A stretch of DNA of 64,000 nt from Helicoverpa zea (GCF_022581195.2 NC_061465.1:5582501-5646500), one strand, 5' to 3'. Positions 42,936 to 56,238 are shown, numbered from the stretch's first letter. A program made the numbers and translations. Notes: generated by a model from the sequence alone, not told the origin.

Positions 42936-44216
42936 CTTAAATGTCTAATATTCGCGTAAGTGTCAGTAATCAATAAGTGAATAATTGTTTCTTACCATCA
43001 CCAGTTCGCCCAAAACCAGATGCAGTAGCGATTGCACCTACAAACTAGTCGTTAAGCTCGTTGCCAGACGGAAGAGCAATGGGGGCAATGTTGTCTGTTG
43101 GAAAATGTATTTATTGAGAAATTACATAAAACAAGTTTACTGAACTAAGTATGTGAGTCTACTACTGAGTCTGTTCGAGTGCAGCGGAGCTATTCAGCCT
43201 TTCTTTTGTAAGTAAGGGCTTCTTTGATCTCCACATGCGTTTTTCTTGATAATACTGGTAGTAAGATTATTTATCTTCTCAACACCCATCATGAATTTTT
43301 ATGATATCATCCTGGATCACAAAAAGCATAACTTAACTCTACCAAAACATATGTTTAGAAGTTGTATAAAAATGGAACGGCTTTTTTTTTAAAAAGAAGA
43401 GCTCTATTGCAATGTATACTCACTTGAACTTGCAGATTGCAGATGGCAAGTTAATAATTGCGACGTCATTGCGAAGTGGTACTAATTAGTCTAGGGTTCC
43501 AGTTTTCGTGCATCACAACGTTAGAGGTAACCAGCCTCACTCCACCAGAGAACAAACGAATTGATCCTAGAACAACTGTAAGCCGCCAAGCTTGATCTTC
43601 ACCGTCGTACCAGCAGTGAGCAGCCGTCAGCATTCTTCGTGAGTTGAGTAAAGAACCACCGCAAACACCTCTGCCATCGTCGAAATCAGCCAATAGAGCA
43701 GCCTGCAAAGAAACTAACAGTTAACAGCATAGTGCAAAAGCAAAAAATAAGACAGACACTGATGATTATAGAAAAAACTGTGGATTGTGGCTTTCGGAAA
43801 TGAAGGCGCACCATAATTGGCAGAAGATTAGTGATCAAAACTGTCTAAGAATACTTAATTAGTAAAATAATAATATTGGTGTTTAGGAAATATGTATAAT
43901 GCGAGAATTAAAAAAAAAAAAAACAAAAAATCTCACTTGATAAGGGAATTGTCCAAGACTAGCTGCAGAGCCACCAGTTATTCTGGATGGGTTGCGAGTT
44001 GCGACTGTCCTCTTCCTCGGCTATGCGGATCTTTTCAGCCAAGGGGGCACTTATTTTGGCTAGGTAACCATATGCTGTCAAGTCCTCGAGATCAATCACA
44101 TTTTGAACATCAACGTTTCTTGCGGAAACAACCGCTGCCAGAGCTAGTAATGTCACAGCCAAGAACCTCATATTGCCGTGTGTAAGAAAACTGTGGATGC
44201 GTTTGCTTGAGGCCAA

Positions 44217-44224
44217 TATTTATA
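44217..44224 (-). promoter_or_regulatory. TATA box of pseudogene copy 9
   Basis: TATAAATA on the minus strand, 46 bases before the ATG, still intact although the gene is broken. Confidence 0.55.
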
Positions 44225-45084
44225 GACAATTGTCTCTTTGATTATTCTAAGATTATAATTTTTTATAGGAATCTTATCTTATTTTTGATGTTTACGGAAG
44301 ACCCAGTAGAGAAAACCCTATCAGTTGGTACTTCTTTAGATAGGTATCGGATCTACAAAAAATCCGGTTTTAAAAGGATTTCCGTTTATCATAGGGTTGG
44401 CGAGTCATTAAAAATTGAATTAATTAATTCGAATTTAACACTAGAAAGACCAAGGCAGTCAAATTGGCGGCAAGGCAATTTCATTGTTAAATATTTCACA
44501 AACTACCTATGTCTTTCTTTCTTTTCATATTTTATGACTTTTCCTAATTTGCTATTGTTAAGCTAAATCTATATAAAAAAATAAAAATAGATTGTATATG
44601 ATTTTCGATTACAATTACCTACTACAAACTACAATTAACTACAAATCATTTACTCATATATCAAAGTTCACACTAAAACACGTCATTTCTTAAAATCTAA
44701 ACATATGTGCTAACATTATAATTGCTTGAACTAGGTTGAACCTGTGTCTCAAGCGAAGAAAAGCTTATTTCATAATATAAATTGACAATCTGATATACAA
44801 ATAATTAAAGAGCTAACATCAATGAAAATACATATTATTACTTATACCTAATGCTTATTTACTATTGTTTGCGTTTGCAGTTTCATAAAATTATAATCTT
44901 TTGAATGTAAAGGCTGGCTCCAACATGATGCATAAATTAATCAAAATAAAATTGATATAAATAGTACGATAGACGGTCTTATCGCATAACGCATTTCATT
45001 CATATTTTCATTTGAATAGAGTCAAATATGTATAACACAAATGATAAAGGGTCGGCGGCATCCAGAATCTTATTCATGCAAGAA
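44225..45084. other. Intergenic DNA upstream of copy 9
   Basis: It includes an open frame of 119 codons on the plus strand (44207-44566) that has no recognisable domain, starts inside the copy 9 promoter and looks accidental. The rest is AT-rich. Confidence 0.4.
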
Positions 45085-45375
45085 GTTTTACCCGCGTCCC
45101 GAGGGAACTACTTTACGCATCCGGATAAAAAGTAGCCAACAGCAGGATGGCACGTTAAACTGTAGGTCCCGGCTGTCATTGAACATCCTTGGCAGTCGTT
45201 ACGGGTAGTTAGAAGCCAGTAAGTCTGACATCAGTCTTACCATGGAGTAATGGGTTGCCCGGGTAACTGGGTTGAGGGGGTCAGATAGGGCAGTCGCTCC
45301 TTGTAAAGCACTGGTACTCAGCTACATTCGGTTAGACTGGAAGCCGACCCCAACATAGTTGGAAAAAAAAGGCTC
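45085..45375 (+). mobile_element. Retroelement 3'-end fragments
   Basis: TTACCCGCGTCCCGAGGGAA belongs to one dispersed family. From about 45155 to 45375 the sequence, ending in GACTGGAAGCCGACCCCAAC and an A-run, resembles a non-LTR 3' region common in moths. No coding part survives. Confidence 0.45.
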
Positions 45376-45689
45376 GGAGAATGAACAGCCTCCCTCAATA
45401 AACGGGCTATTATTTAAATATTCAAATCGGATTACTAGTTCGAGCAAAAAAAGAAAAAATAAAGAAAAGGAAGATATTTAGTACAGTCTAGATTAGCAGA
45501 TTTTGTCGCGCGTACCATAACTGAGCTAATACAAACAACACATAATTTGTAAACAAAAAAAAAATCGGTTCCACGGTTCCATACTTTATATGTATTTCTT
45601 GCAAGGTAGGTAGTTGTCTTAGTTTTCTGTGTCTGTCGATCGGAAAATCCGCTAGCGTGAAAGCCCTATGTGAAATATCATTTAATATC
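45376..45689. other. Intergenic DNA
   Basis: No feature is recognised before the SINE at 45690. Confidence 0.35.
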
Positions 45690-45999
45690 GTAATCGTGGT
45701 GGCCTTGTGGTAAAGAACCAACCTCTCGAGTATGAGGGTGTGGGTTCGATTCCAGGTCAGGCAAGTACCAATGCAACTTTTCTAAGTTTGTATGTACTTT
45801 CTAAGTATATCTTGGACACCAATGGCTGATAAAAAGGTGAAGGAAAACATCTTGAGGAAACCTGGACTATAAAGTCTGAAATCACCAACCCGCATTGAGC
45901 AAGCGTGGTGATTAATGCTCAATCCTTCTCCGTGTGAGAGGAGGCCTGTGCCCAGCAGTGGGACGATAAAAAAAGGCCTTAACAGTAACAGTAACAACA
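45690..45999 (+). repeat. tRNA-derived SINE family B
   Basis: Head CGTGGTGGCCTTGTGGTAAA with box B GGTTCGATTCC at 45743-45753. The body contains CTAAGTATATCTTGGACACC and CCCAGCAGTGGGACG and ends with repeated AACAGT units. It is the same family as the nested minus-strand copy at 549-845. Confidence 0.75.
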
Positions 46000-46363
46000 G
46001 TCACAATTATTTCGATTACTGCTCTGCTAAGTGTGTTATCATGCTCCAACAATATATTTTTAAGTGCCAAGATCTCAGATGGTTTCTGTGGTAGTATCTT
46101 TAAAATGTAGTAGTTAATTCTGTTATTTAGATTCATGACATAGTTTTTTTATTAAATGTCTTCAACTACTAATATTTTAAGCTGAAGTTTGTTCATATTG
46201 AATGTCTTGATCTCAGACCCATTCGTATAGGTAGCAATAATTACTTATCTTAATTTTTACGCCTTAACTTTTTTTTACATATTTTAACTCTTCATTATAA
46301 CCGATATATGGGCTATTAATTAAATAATATGAAAGAGGATGATTCCAGCGATAGGTATGTATT
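46000..46363. other. AT-rich DNA between two SINEs
   Basis: No gene or repeat is recognised. Confidence 0.35.
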
Positions 46364-46378
46364 TGAAGTCGTATTATA

Positions 46379-46726
46379 ATGGCGTCCACGGCCGGTTTCG
46401 GCCACGGCGGCTGTTCTCATTTAAGGAGATCAGCCAGTTGCGCAGGACATATGTGCACGAGCACTTGAGCAGACACAGGTGCACTCCCTATTCCTTCACT
46501 CTCATAGCCCGATGGGACGGTAATCCGACACGACCGGAGGCGCAGGACCGACATTTACGTGCTCTCCGATGCACGGGTGAATCAATCACCAACTTCTGAG
46601 ACTACGGGCTGCTTTGTGAAAGTTTAAGAAAACCCACAAAGCGATTTCGGCCCGACCCGGGAATCGAACCCGAAACCTTGAGCCTAGGAGCTGCGTTTGC
46701 GACCACTAAACCAACGAGGCAGTCAG
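46379..46726 (-). repeat. tRNA-derived SINE family C with target duplication
   Basis: On the minus strand a tRNA-like head has box A-like TTGGTTTAGTGG and box B GGTTCGATTCC (within 46652-46722). A GC-richer body follows. The insert is flanked by the 15-base direct repeat TGAAGTCGTATTATA at 46364-46378 and 46727-46741. The exact repeat shows a fairly recent insertion. The head is not a functional tRNA. Confidence 0.8.
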
Positions 46727-46741
46727 TGAAGTCGTATTATA

Positions 46742-47305
46742 TGGCAGGTGGAACCGTGGAATACATCTAGTTTTTCAAATCAAAAGTTTTATCTTCTCAG
46801 TAGTTTGCAAGTGACACGGACGAGTAATAATCCGGTTATGCTATCTAAATCCTATAGATAAAAATGACAAAACTAATAAATCATTAACATTCTCCATTTA
46901 TCAGGAATTGGCGTAAATTAATATTTTTGATACGTTCAAGGTACACGTTTTAATACAGAATAAATACATAATGACACTTATGAAAATAAAATGCGCTTCA
47001 AGAAACAGTAAAGGTGCTCATCAGGTGCGCGTCAAAACAGTGGAGCTTCGAGAAATACCTCGATGAAGCACGTTATATTTTGAGAATTTATAACCAGAGA
47101 AAAGTTTTTCTTTTTGAGTTTTCTTAGACCTATGAATTGGATGCCGGTAATAATAGTTTAACTGACTTCGCAAAAAGGAGGACGTTATCAATATTCGGAT
47201 ATGTCTATTTAAATATGTCTTTTTAAAAAGTACTGTTGGTAGTCCTAAACCTATGTACTAAATATTGGTAGATACCAAATTTTTTCAGTTTTCGGATTTA
47301 ATGTT
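46742..47305. other. Intergenic DNA
   Basis: AT-rich, no recognised gene. Confidence 0.35.
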
Positions 47306-47365
47306 TTTAGGGTTCCGTACCTCGAAAGGAAAAAACGGAACCCTTATAGGATCACTTTGTTGTCC

Positions 47366-47396
<31 letters not shown>

Positions 47397-49533
47397 AAGA
47401 CCCTTTATCTTAAGAACGCGTGGACGTATCAAGCTGAAATTCACATGAAATACTCGAGTCTATTGCCCCTTTAAGCTGTGAAAATATCAAACTTCTAAGC
47501 CAAGCCAATCAAAAGATACAACCGATTATGTCGATATTTTCAACAAATTTTCGACACTCGCAAAGGAATCAAAACCTACAGGGTACTTCCCGTAAACTCA
47601 GAATCTTGAAATTTGGCATGAAGCATTGTCATATCATGCAAATATAGGAAAAATTGCGAAAATCAAATTTTTTTAGTTATATAATATAATAAAAATATTT
47701 TAATAAAATGAAACTTACTACCTTATTTCTCACGAACGAATAAAGGTACCAAATTGAAATTTATACCAAATACCTAGGTCTATTGTCCCTTTAAGCAATG
47801 AAAAAATCAAACTTCTAAGTTAAAGCGATCAAAAGATACAGCAGTTTTACCGAAACCTTAGACGAATTTCCGTCACACGCTAGGGAATCAAAACCTACAA
47901 GGTACTTCCCGTGAACTCAGAATCTTGAAATTCGGCACAAAGCAACGTTATGTAGTACAGATAAAGGAAAAATTGCGAATATGATAAATTTGAAGTTACA
48001 TAAAATATAAAAATATTATTTTTGCTTACATGACATAAAATATATTTTTTTTAATAATTATAAACTTACTACCTACCCTTTCACATATGAACGCGTAGAG
48101 ATATTACAGTTGAAATTCATATCAAACACTTCTTAAATCTAATTGTCTCTAAACTGTGAAACATTTTAAATCATTCAAAGGTCATTGGGCACCTTAGTAT
48201 GGAAATCATACCCACGGCGGATACGAACGAAATATAGCACATTATAATGATAAAGGCTCTGATTTACTATGGCATTAGTCGCATCTATGTGAACCATGGG
48301 AATCTAGAGAAAATCAGGTGTAAACATCAAATATTTTCCTCATTTCAATGGGAATTTAAACGACCAAGTTTGACGGATTTGAGAAATCATTTCTTTGTAG
48401 TGAAAGAGTATACTCGCCGTTTATTTCCATTGTCATCAGGTCAGGATCTGATGATGGAAATCCTGAGAAATCGAGGACAACTATCAGAAATTGTAGGCAT
48501 GCATAGGATTAAAACTTGATTCTCAGATGTGTGTCTGGTGATACTATCAAACAGTGAAGGTTTAGAGCTTACCTGATGATGAAGACGTGAGAAAGTCGAG
48601 AGAACTGTATGTATGTTTAAAAAAATAAAAGATCCCATTAGTAGTGAATTCTCATCACCTAAAATAAAATAAGCTCCAACACAAGGTTACGTTATAAATT
48701 GTAAACGAGTTCCCATAACCATATCTGATCTTTGCTATCGATCCCACAATGGCAGTTAAACCTATCTATGTGGAAAGACTTCGCCAATACGAATAAAATA
48801 AGCCCAAACACGTGGTAGTTGCAACATACCGTGGAGGAGGAGTTCCCTCGACTCTCTGTAGTCTCCATAATCAAATCAGCTCCAAACCTTCACTGTTTAC
48901 CAGTACCCTCAAAAATATACTCACATGTCTGGTTTTGACTCGATGCGTGCCTACAATATTCAAGAGTTGCCCTCGATTTCTCAGGGTTTCCAGATCCTCA
49001 TCAGGTCCTGGTCATCCGAATTGGCATCTTCCTTCTTTATGAAAAGTCTTTAACAATAAAAACTAGCATTGCAACCTGTACAATCCTCTGAAACTGCTTG
49101 TCTTTTATATTTTTCAAACGATCCTGGACATTCGTCTCCATGGAATTTTAATAAAATATTTATATTCAAAGAAACGTCATACCATTCTCCACGATTTAAA
49201 ACTACTTTGATTCATGTCCACCAATTTTACAAAGCGGGTCAGATATGCCCAATGACCTTTAAGACATAATTAGTTATTTTCAATCAGATTTCTGAATGAT
49301 GACTATAAAATGTTGTATATAAATAACTTTAATAAAATAACTTTTACAAGGTACTGGCCTACTATTTTAGTTATATTATAAAATAAAAAATATTAACTAT
49401 TTTGACTCTCACGAAATTACCATAACTATGATTGTTCTAAACTGAACGGTTGGCGCGAGACTCACTTTTTATCTATACAGGATTAGTACGGAACCCTCGG
49501 TGCGCGAGTCCGACTCGCACTTGGCCGGTTTTA
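47306..49533 (+). mobile_element. Dispersed repeat P, long copy
   Basis: The ends are those of the short copies at 3977 and 7080 (GGGTTCCGTACC at the left, CTCGCACTTGGCCGGTTTTA at the right), here about 2.2 kb apart. Near the left end is a TCTG microsatellite (about 47361-47395). Units of about 360 bases recur in diverged form (shared AAACTTCTAAG and ATCAAAAGATACA). About 48420-48610 and 48820-49030 are inverted diverged copies (AGAAATCGAGG and its complement). Frames reach 90 codons but none shows a known domain. It may be a larger ancestor from which the short copies were derived. Confidence 0.55.
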
Positions 49534-52500
49534 TTTATGATGCTGTTATTCTAGTTTTCTTTAGTCTATTAATTTAAGTACCTATCCAACTATCTTTTGT
49601 TACTTACGTAAAGATACTAGTGCTGCCATCTATTGGCAACATTTATAGTAGGCTTAAGCACATTGAAAACTACGATTAATGACTATGCAAGCTGAGATAA
49701 CTGTTTACCTCGGGCAACAGAGAAAACATTTTCAAAATGTACGGTTAATTTTATAGGGACTTTTTTTAGGATTAATGTTAATTTTATAGGGACATGAATA
49801 GCACAGGACTTCTTATTTTGTTCTCCCCTTTCATTCTTTGATGATCGACAGTAAATTATTTAAACTGAAACAAATTATTCGCTTTCTGATGAACGTTGAA
49901 TGGACTCTGGAGTCACTTTAATTGGCTGAGCATTGAATGTCCGCCGAAATCTTTATTCATCTCGTTCATGTTGCCTTAGGTTCGGGACTGAGGTCTGTCT
50001 TACTTAATTACCTAGATGTTGCTAAAGTGTCCTCGTTGAAGTATAGGTACTGAAGGCTATTCTCTAAATAGTGCCATACAACCAAAATATTCACACATCT
50101 ACGACCTCGATTAGCTTAAGGGATAATAATACATACATAGAAAATATCCCAAAGATATATCGTTATTTCTAAAAGAATGATTTGAAACAATCAATATTTC
50201 ACTCATTGTTTATATAGGTAAAATACAGTCAGGTCTTCGCTTAAAAATAAGTATGCTTAACGCCACTGTGTTACGTTATTGGGAAACCCGTTGCAGTAGC
50301 AGCGGTTTTAAATAATAACGTTTTTAATCTTGTTAATGATCCTTTATCCAATTTGTTAAGAAAATTCGAAGAACATGTTAAGAATGTTTGTTATCAAAAG
50401 TAAAAATTCTTTCTTCCAAATTGGGTTTTCCAGTAATAATACTTACTGTTAATCTGTTTATAACTTAAGCCTTAAAAAAGTCAACTTGTTGCTTATCAAA
50501 TAATTAATTTATGCAATACTATCAATTAAATACAACTCAATTTGTAATTTTGTGATTACTCAGCACTGTTAGCAATGCTACTGTAAGCATTTTGCATTTT
50601 TTTTTCATTTGGTTTTACTTGCACTTGCATGGATCTACTCCTAACTTTTAGAGGCTTAAATACTGTTATGTAGTACAGACTATACCCAGGTATCAATCTA
50701 TGTCTATACTAATATCAATCCAAAGGGACGCACTGTCACAGCTCAATCTTGGCCTTCTAAAGCGTCCTCAGTTTCTTCTAGTCGTGGTTGACACACAGCT
50801 TTTTTTATTTGAATTTTTTTGTTAAGAGCACTTTAGAAAAGGTTTTTATGAGGACCGTTTACCTAACTAGGTATAGTTTGCTGGATAGTTGTAGTAGGTA
50901 GTAGGTGACATTCATACAAGCTGTATGCTATGTATATATGTAAGCTGCTGTCAAGAGTCACATTCACTCAATAGTATAGTGGATGTTACTGCATAGCTTT
51001 CTTCAGACCCGAAAATTACATAGCCATGTAACACCCAGTACGTTCTCACAAAAGGAGTGATACCCTCAGATCGTCTCGCTTTTTTGTTTACTCAAAATGC
51101 TACTAGGAATGAGAAAGCAAGGGTCGACCCCCTGCAACTATTTATCGCTCTAATGACACGTGATTAATTTAAGCAAACATAATTAACATCAATCATCATT
51201 ACATTTGAGGAAACGATAATGCAAAAAAAACCCAATGATAAGATTTCAGTGCAAAAAAAATAGTTGGTACAACTGGACAACTTGTCATTGTTATTCTTAT
51301 TATTTTTAACTAAATGCTGCTATTAGTTAAAAAAACTTTTTGGCAGTTGATTACTGGCTTGCGATTAAACCCTGAGGTGCCCAGTACCAAACTTAGTGTA
51401 CGGTGTACATATATAATTGTAGGAGGGTGAGGTAAAAAGATTATTAAAACAGAAAAAAAACGTTTATTTTTCCGATAAGTCCTCGTAAACAAGTTTTAAG
51501 TTATGCCAACTAGGTATAAAACATTCGCTTTATCATAATAGACCAATTGCTACGGAGGTTAACACATAAAAAGTTCTTAACAGTAGCTGTGAAGGAACCC
51601 TCATTTACGGTATTAAAAAAATACATTTTATTTAAAAATATTATAGTGTTTTTTCTACTTTTAGAACAAAATGATCGAAAAGGATTGAACGAGTTCTTAA
51701 ACTTGGGTTTTGTCTGATATACCAATTCTATCAATAATTGATTGCGATTCGGTATCAGTCCATTTTAGCCTATTTATCAGTTAATCACTTTACAAAGCAT
51801 TGGTTTTTTGTTTTCATTTTCCAATTAGGTATACCTACCACTATCTATTAGTGTACCTACTTCTATTTTTTATTGTGTGTCCATGGAGTTTCTTGCCGGC
51901 TCTTCTCTATGAGATAATTTTTTTGGATCCGTGCAATTAATTAATGTGACGTTTCATAAGAGCCTGCAAAGGCCTATTTAAAATAAAAACAATTTGATTA
52001 TTGATTTTATTATATTCATAATCCAATAGTAAGAGATAGCTTGAGAAATTTCATTAAAAAATTAATTTAGAGTCATATTGTATGGTTATTTTAGAAATCC
52101 ACTTTCAGATAAATAAATGTTATCCATACCAACGTCCTTGTAGGATAGCTATGTCTATTATTTTTTTCACCAGGGGTCGGTTTGTACGACATAAATATAA
52201 ACATATAGCAAGTGTTACTAAAATTGCTACAAACAGGGCTTAAATTCCTCTGACAACGGACTATCGACCTAATCAGACTTTAATATTATTTACGTGCGCG
52301 GATTAATTGACTAATTACTAAAAACTACATAGTCTAAAGTGTTATCAGATAAATTATTTGATTAATCGGTATTTCCCAAGTCCTGATATCAATGATGTAT
52401 AAGGGAAATACGTCGTTGTCAATTTTCATACTAATCTTTACTTCGCACGTGATCAATTATTTGTCGGAATTTGCTCATCACATTTCTGGAATCCTCGTCA

Positions 52501-52756
52501 GATAGACACTTTAGTGTCATCCTCCTATCTGTGAAGTGCGTCTCAAATAACTTAGGTCTATAAAAATAATACTATTTACTTTGAGGTATTTTTTATCTTT
52601 TTAGTCGTCATTTCCTGTGTCATTGTTATTCATTCATCGGGTGTTTCTATGAAAATCTTGTTCCTCTGCTTAACGCTATATTTTCTCTTGGACATTAATC
52701 TTCACCATCACTGAATACCATGTGTAGCAAGTTATTCACTATTTATCATTTAAAAC
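49534..52756. other. 3.2 kb gene desert
   Basis: AT-rich sequence with frames below 75 codons and no recognisable domain, RNA gene or terminal repeats. Confidence 0.45.
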
Positions 52757-52886
52757 ATACACAGGAATTAATTTTATCCAGTGCGCAAAAAACAAAGTCA
52801 ACTTATAGTTAAATATTCTGGTTCTGTTAATTATTCTGGACCACCAGTTTTTTTATGTGCACTGCTTAAAATTCATTTCTGTATAG
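52757..52886. mobile_element. Element T, deleted copy
   Basis: About 130 bases sharing both ends with 38504-38879 (GGAATTAATTTTATCCAGTG on the left, TTCATTTCTGTATAG on the right) and the inner TTCTGGACCACCAGTTTTTT, with the middle missing. Confidence 0.6.
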
Positions 52887-54429
52887 TGCCGCTTCAATAA
52901 TTAATTTGATATTTATTTATGTAGTCAAGTTGGTAAGTTTGAGACATTTACTTCACGGTTTGAGCACATTCAGAGGAACGTATATGTACGTAACTTGAGG
53001 ATTCTCAAATTTAAGAATTTCATTCAGATGAAGTACAATAAATTTTCATTTTGTCCTGTTCTTCTATTCAGTTAATTTATTTTCGTTTTTCGACGCAGCT
53101 GTAACTGAATTCAAGGGTTTCAAACTTTTATGCACGATTAAGAAAAAGTTAAGCAGACTTTAGTCATTTTTTCTTAAACACGGGTCGAACGTAAGTTAAA
53201 ACCATTTTGTAGGAAGACCATTATTTAGTTATCGTATGTCAGTTACAATAACTGGATTTTATTGGATGGTATTACTGTCAGAATTCTTAGTTGTTACTAC
53301 ATTAATGGTATGTTAAAGTTTTTGATTACAAATAACATAAATTATTTGATTTCTTCACTACCCAGAAATGTATCATTATCTGAGTAATGAAAAAAATACG
53401 ACGAAAAATGATAAGTACTTAAGACATATCACCTTATTATCAATAGATATTAATTACGATATTAATTAGTAGAACTACTAACGCCATCTTTTAGCTAAAT
53501 ATGCAGTAACTTAATCTTATTCCTAATACCATTAGTTTTTTTCCCCATTATTTTCATTAATGCTATCATGTTTTATGATATAATGCAATTATTATTTTTA
53601 TATTGGCTTTGATATTACCTTCCCTTTTACTCACAACACAATTTTTACGAGTGAAGTAAATATTTGATACGAAATTAGAGAAAATATGGTAATTACCTAC
53701 TATTCAATATTTAATTGGATTTAAGGTAAATCGATGTACCATAGGTTTAGCTTTCTGGTAGAATGTGTTATCTGATGACACACTGTCATTTATGTTGATA
53801 AAATTTGTACCTACCTATATTATAAACAATATGTTGACTAATCCTGACTTTATAATTATTTACTGTTTCATACTTAAATTAATTCGATAGTCACCTTATC
53901 CAATTTTTTTTCAGTTTTTCCAGCTTCATTTTTTTATCAATAAAATTTTACCTTTCAGTATTTATGATATATGATCACATGATACTTATTACGATATATG
54001 ATTATGATATATGATACTTTATGATATATGACACTAATAATCTTTATACTTATGTATAATATTAAATCAGATTTTAATCAGACGTTGGTAACTATCTTGT
54101 TTTCATTTTGTTGTTATAAGCTACTACAAAATACGACCCCAAAAGTTTTAGTTTTAATACATTCTGATTTTGTACCAGTTTCAAAAAAATAATTTATTTT
54201 AATTACTACTGAACTGTATGCACCCTTTGAATTATGATTAGAGTACCTACCTATCTTATAAGGACAAACATGCAATATAGAAGTATGTAAATACCTAACC
54301 TTTTATCAATTAAAATCATGGATTAAAAGATAAGCACTTTAGAATTTATATGAAATTGAACACTCATAACCGTAGTAGCATAGATTGTAAGTCGTACTTA
54401 CAAATATCGGAGTAAATCAATTATTATAA
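52887..54429. other. AT-rich DNA with a local GATATATGAT repeat
   Basis: There is no gene. At about 53964-54032 short units of the type GATATATGAT recur four or more times. Confidence 0.45.
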
Positions 54430-54725
54430 CACTAGCTTTTGCCCGCGACTTCGTTCGCGTGGAATATTGTGTGACTTCCGGCAGATTTTTGGTTTTACCC
54501 ACATAGTTTCCAATCTCGCGGGATTTTTGAGAAGTTCCCGCTCCCGCAGGATTTTTGGGATAAAAACTATCCTATGTCCTTTCTCGAGTTCCAAACTATG
54601 TCTGTACCAAATTTCATCCAAATCGGTTCAGTAGTTTAGGCGTGACGGAAAGACAGACAGACAGACAGAAAGACATACAGACAGACAGAGTTACTTTCGC
54701 ATTTATAATATTATTTGGATTTGGA
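54430..54725 (-). repeat. Dispersed repeat with a CTAGT end
   Basis: The plus strand starts CACTAGCTTTTGCCCGCGAC and ends with ACAG microsatellite units and TTACTTTCGCATTTATAATA. The same start type occurs at 41664 and 56408. The 65-codon minus frame inside is not a gene. Confidence 0.5.
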
Positions 54726-56005
54726 TTAATTCGAATGTATGAAATATCGAATCAGGTGGCTAGTTCTTGTATGCTCAGGTCGTAAAATTAAATACTTTAA
54801 GATTGTAACGGTCGTACCACAAAAACTTTTAAACGTCCGTTGAACACTTGTCTAATGAAATTTCAGATTATGACTTTGAAAGTCCGTTTTGCAGCCACAC
54901 TTTTTTAGACCAGTGTTCAACAAGTGTTTACGTTTTTGTAGTAAGGCTGTTATAGTTATTGGCCTAGGTAAGGGCGCTGATAAAGCAGAACATCGTTGCC
55001 TGATTACGCTATAATAACAAGTATAAAAATAGGACTGCTGGCGCCATCTTGCAGCTCTCCTTTTCATAAATTATCGAATAAGATATATTTTAATACAGGT
55101 AGATAAGCGACGGTAGTCCTACCTCCCCTTTAATCTTGAACCAAAAAGTTATAGGTACAGATTTTCTACTTGTAAAAATAGTTACTTAGCTGGAAGACTA
55201 TAGAATTATTTAAGCCTGTAGAAGTTCATTTGAATCTGTTGTAGTTTAATTTATACATTTTATGTAAGATCAAACTATTACTAATATAGTGTACTATCAA
55301 GTTATCCCATTTTAAGAAATTTCAATTTCTCAAAACCAGTCTTAATTGGTACTTTGTAATTAACGAGTAGGTAAGTCGCAAGGTAAGTACCTATAAGCAG
55401 GTGGGCTTATGGTAAAATCACATTCATTCGCACATTGCATTCATAACATCGTTCGTATGTCATGCAGTAGGTACTCTGTTTTTGACGCACGGACTGCGTT
55501 CATCGGGTAGACTTTTACTTACTTCACAAAATAAATAGGTAGGTACAACGATACCAGTAACGCCATCTTTTATCAAAAATCAAATAAACTTTATCGTAAT
55601 TATCAAGGAACATTATCAAAGAACGATTAAAACCATTCGCGACGCCTATTAAAAATATAATATTGTAAACAATCTCTACTATGCGTGTTGCTATTATTTT
55701 CACCAAGGAGTAAACAAAAAATGCACGTGCGTTCTGGGAAAGCCGTTGTTTTACTAGGAGTTTAATGAACGTTCGAACTTTTGTACTTTATGTATCTCTA
55801 TAACGTAACATTCAGTTCTAAAGGGGCGGTGTTTGAGATGGTACTCATTCAAGAGTTACAGTGGTTACTAACTAGAGGGCGCTGTATTGTGATCGGCAGA
55901 GTCCAAGTATTTTGAGGGTAGTAGGCAGCCAGTGTCAGGTTTTATTTGTAAACTTGAGCCTTCTCTGTCGAGGGGGAAGATATTTAATAGTTTTTGTAAT
56001 AGTAC
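54726..56005. other. Intergenic AT-rich DNA
   Basis: About 1.3 kb with no gene, SINE or inverted repeat that I recognise. Confidence 0.4.
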
Positions 56006-56238
56006 CTATAGTTCGGCCATTCAGAGAATGCGTTCCTGACACGTCGCGATTGAACTGACGACGTAACTACATTCATTGATTATTGATATAATAATGTTGT
56101 TTTAATGCTCCTCAATTGTTAAAACGGTAAACAACCAGCAAAAATATTTTTATCGTAACTGCAACGCCATTGCAAAGTTACGTCGTCAGTTCAATCGCGA
56201 CGTGTCAGGAACGCATTCTCTGAATGGCCGAACTATAG
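56006..56238. mobile_element. MITE with perfect 63-base inverted arms
   Basis: 56006-56068 and 56176-56238 are exact inverted copies beginning CTATAGTTCGGCCATTCAGA. The 107-base centre is unique. Exact arms point to a young insertion or to fold-dependent homogenisation. No ORF. Confidence 0.8.

Larger units (their letters stand above)
41922..44171 (-). pseudogene. Chymotrypsin-like protease copy 9, multiply disrupted
   Basis: The five exons can be placed at 44171-43937, 43702-43424, 43094-42996, 42700-42501 and 42026-41922, with good splice sites. Exon 1 has a 7-base tandem duplication (GTTGCGA twice, 43991-44004) that shifts the frame just before the activation site. Exon 2 has about 10 extra bases near 43474-43483, before the catalytic Asp, and one extra base near 43432. 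Exon 3 has an in-frame TAG (43045-43047). Exons 4 and 5 remain clean, with SGDSGGP and Asn at position 189 (RNICSGDSGGP). It is a relative of copies 7 and 8 and cannot make an enzyme. Intron 3 holds a MITE and intron 4 a retroelement tail. Confidence 0.92.

Noticed and set aside
44207..44566. 119-codon plus-strand frame
   Set aside because: It overlaps the copy 9 promoter, is AT-rich and has no known motif or supporting context.
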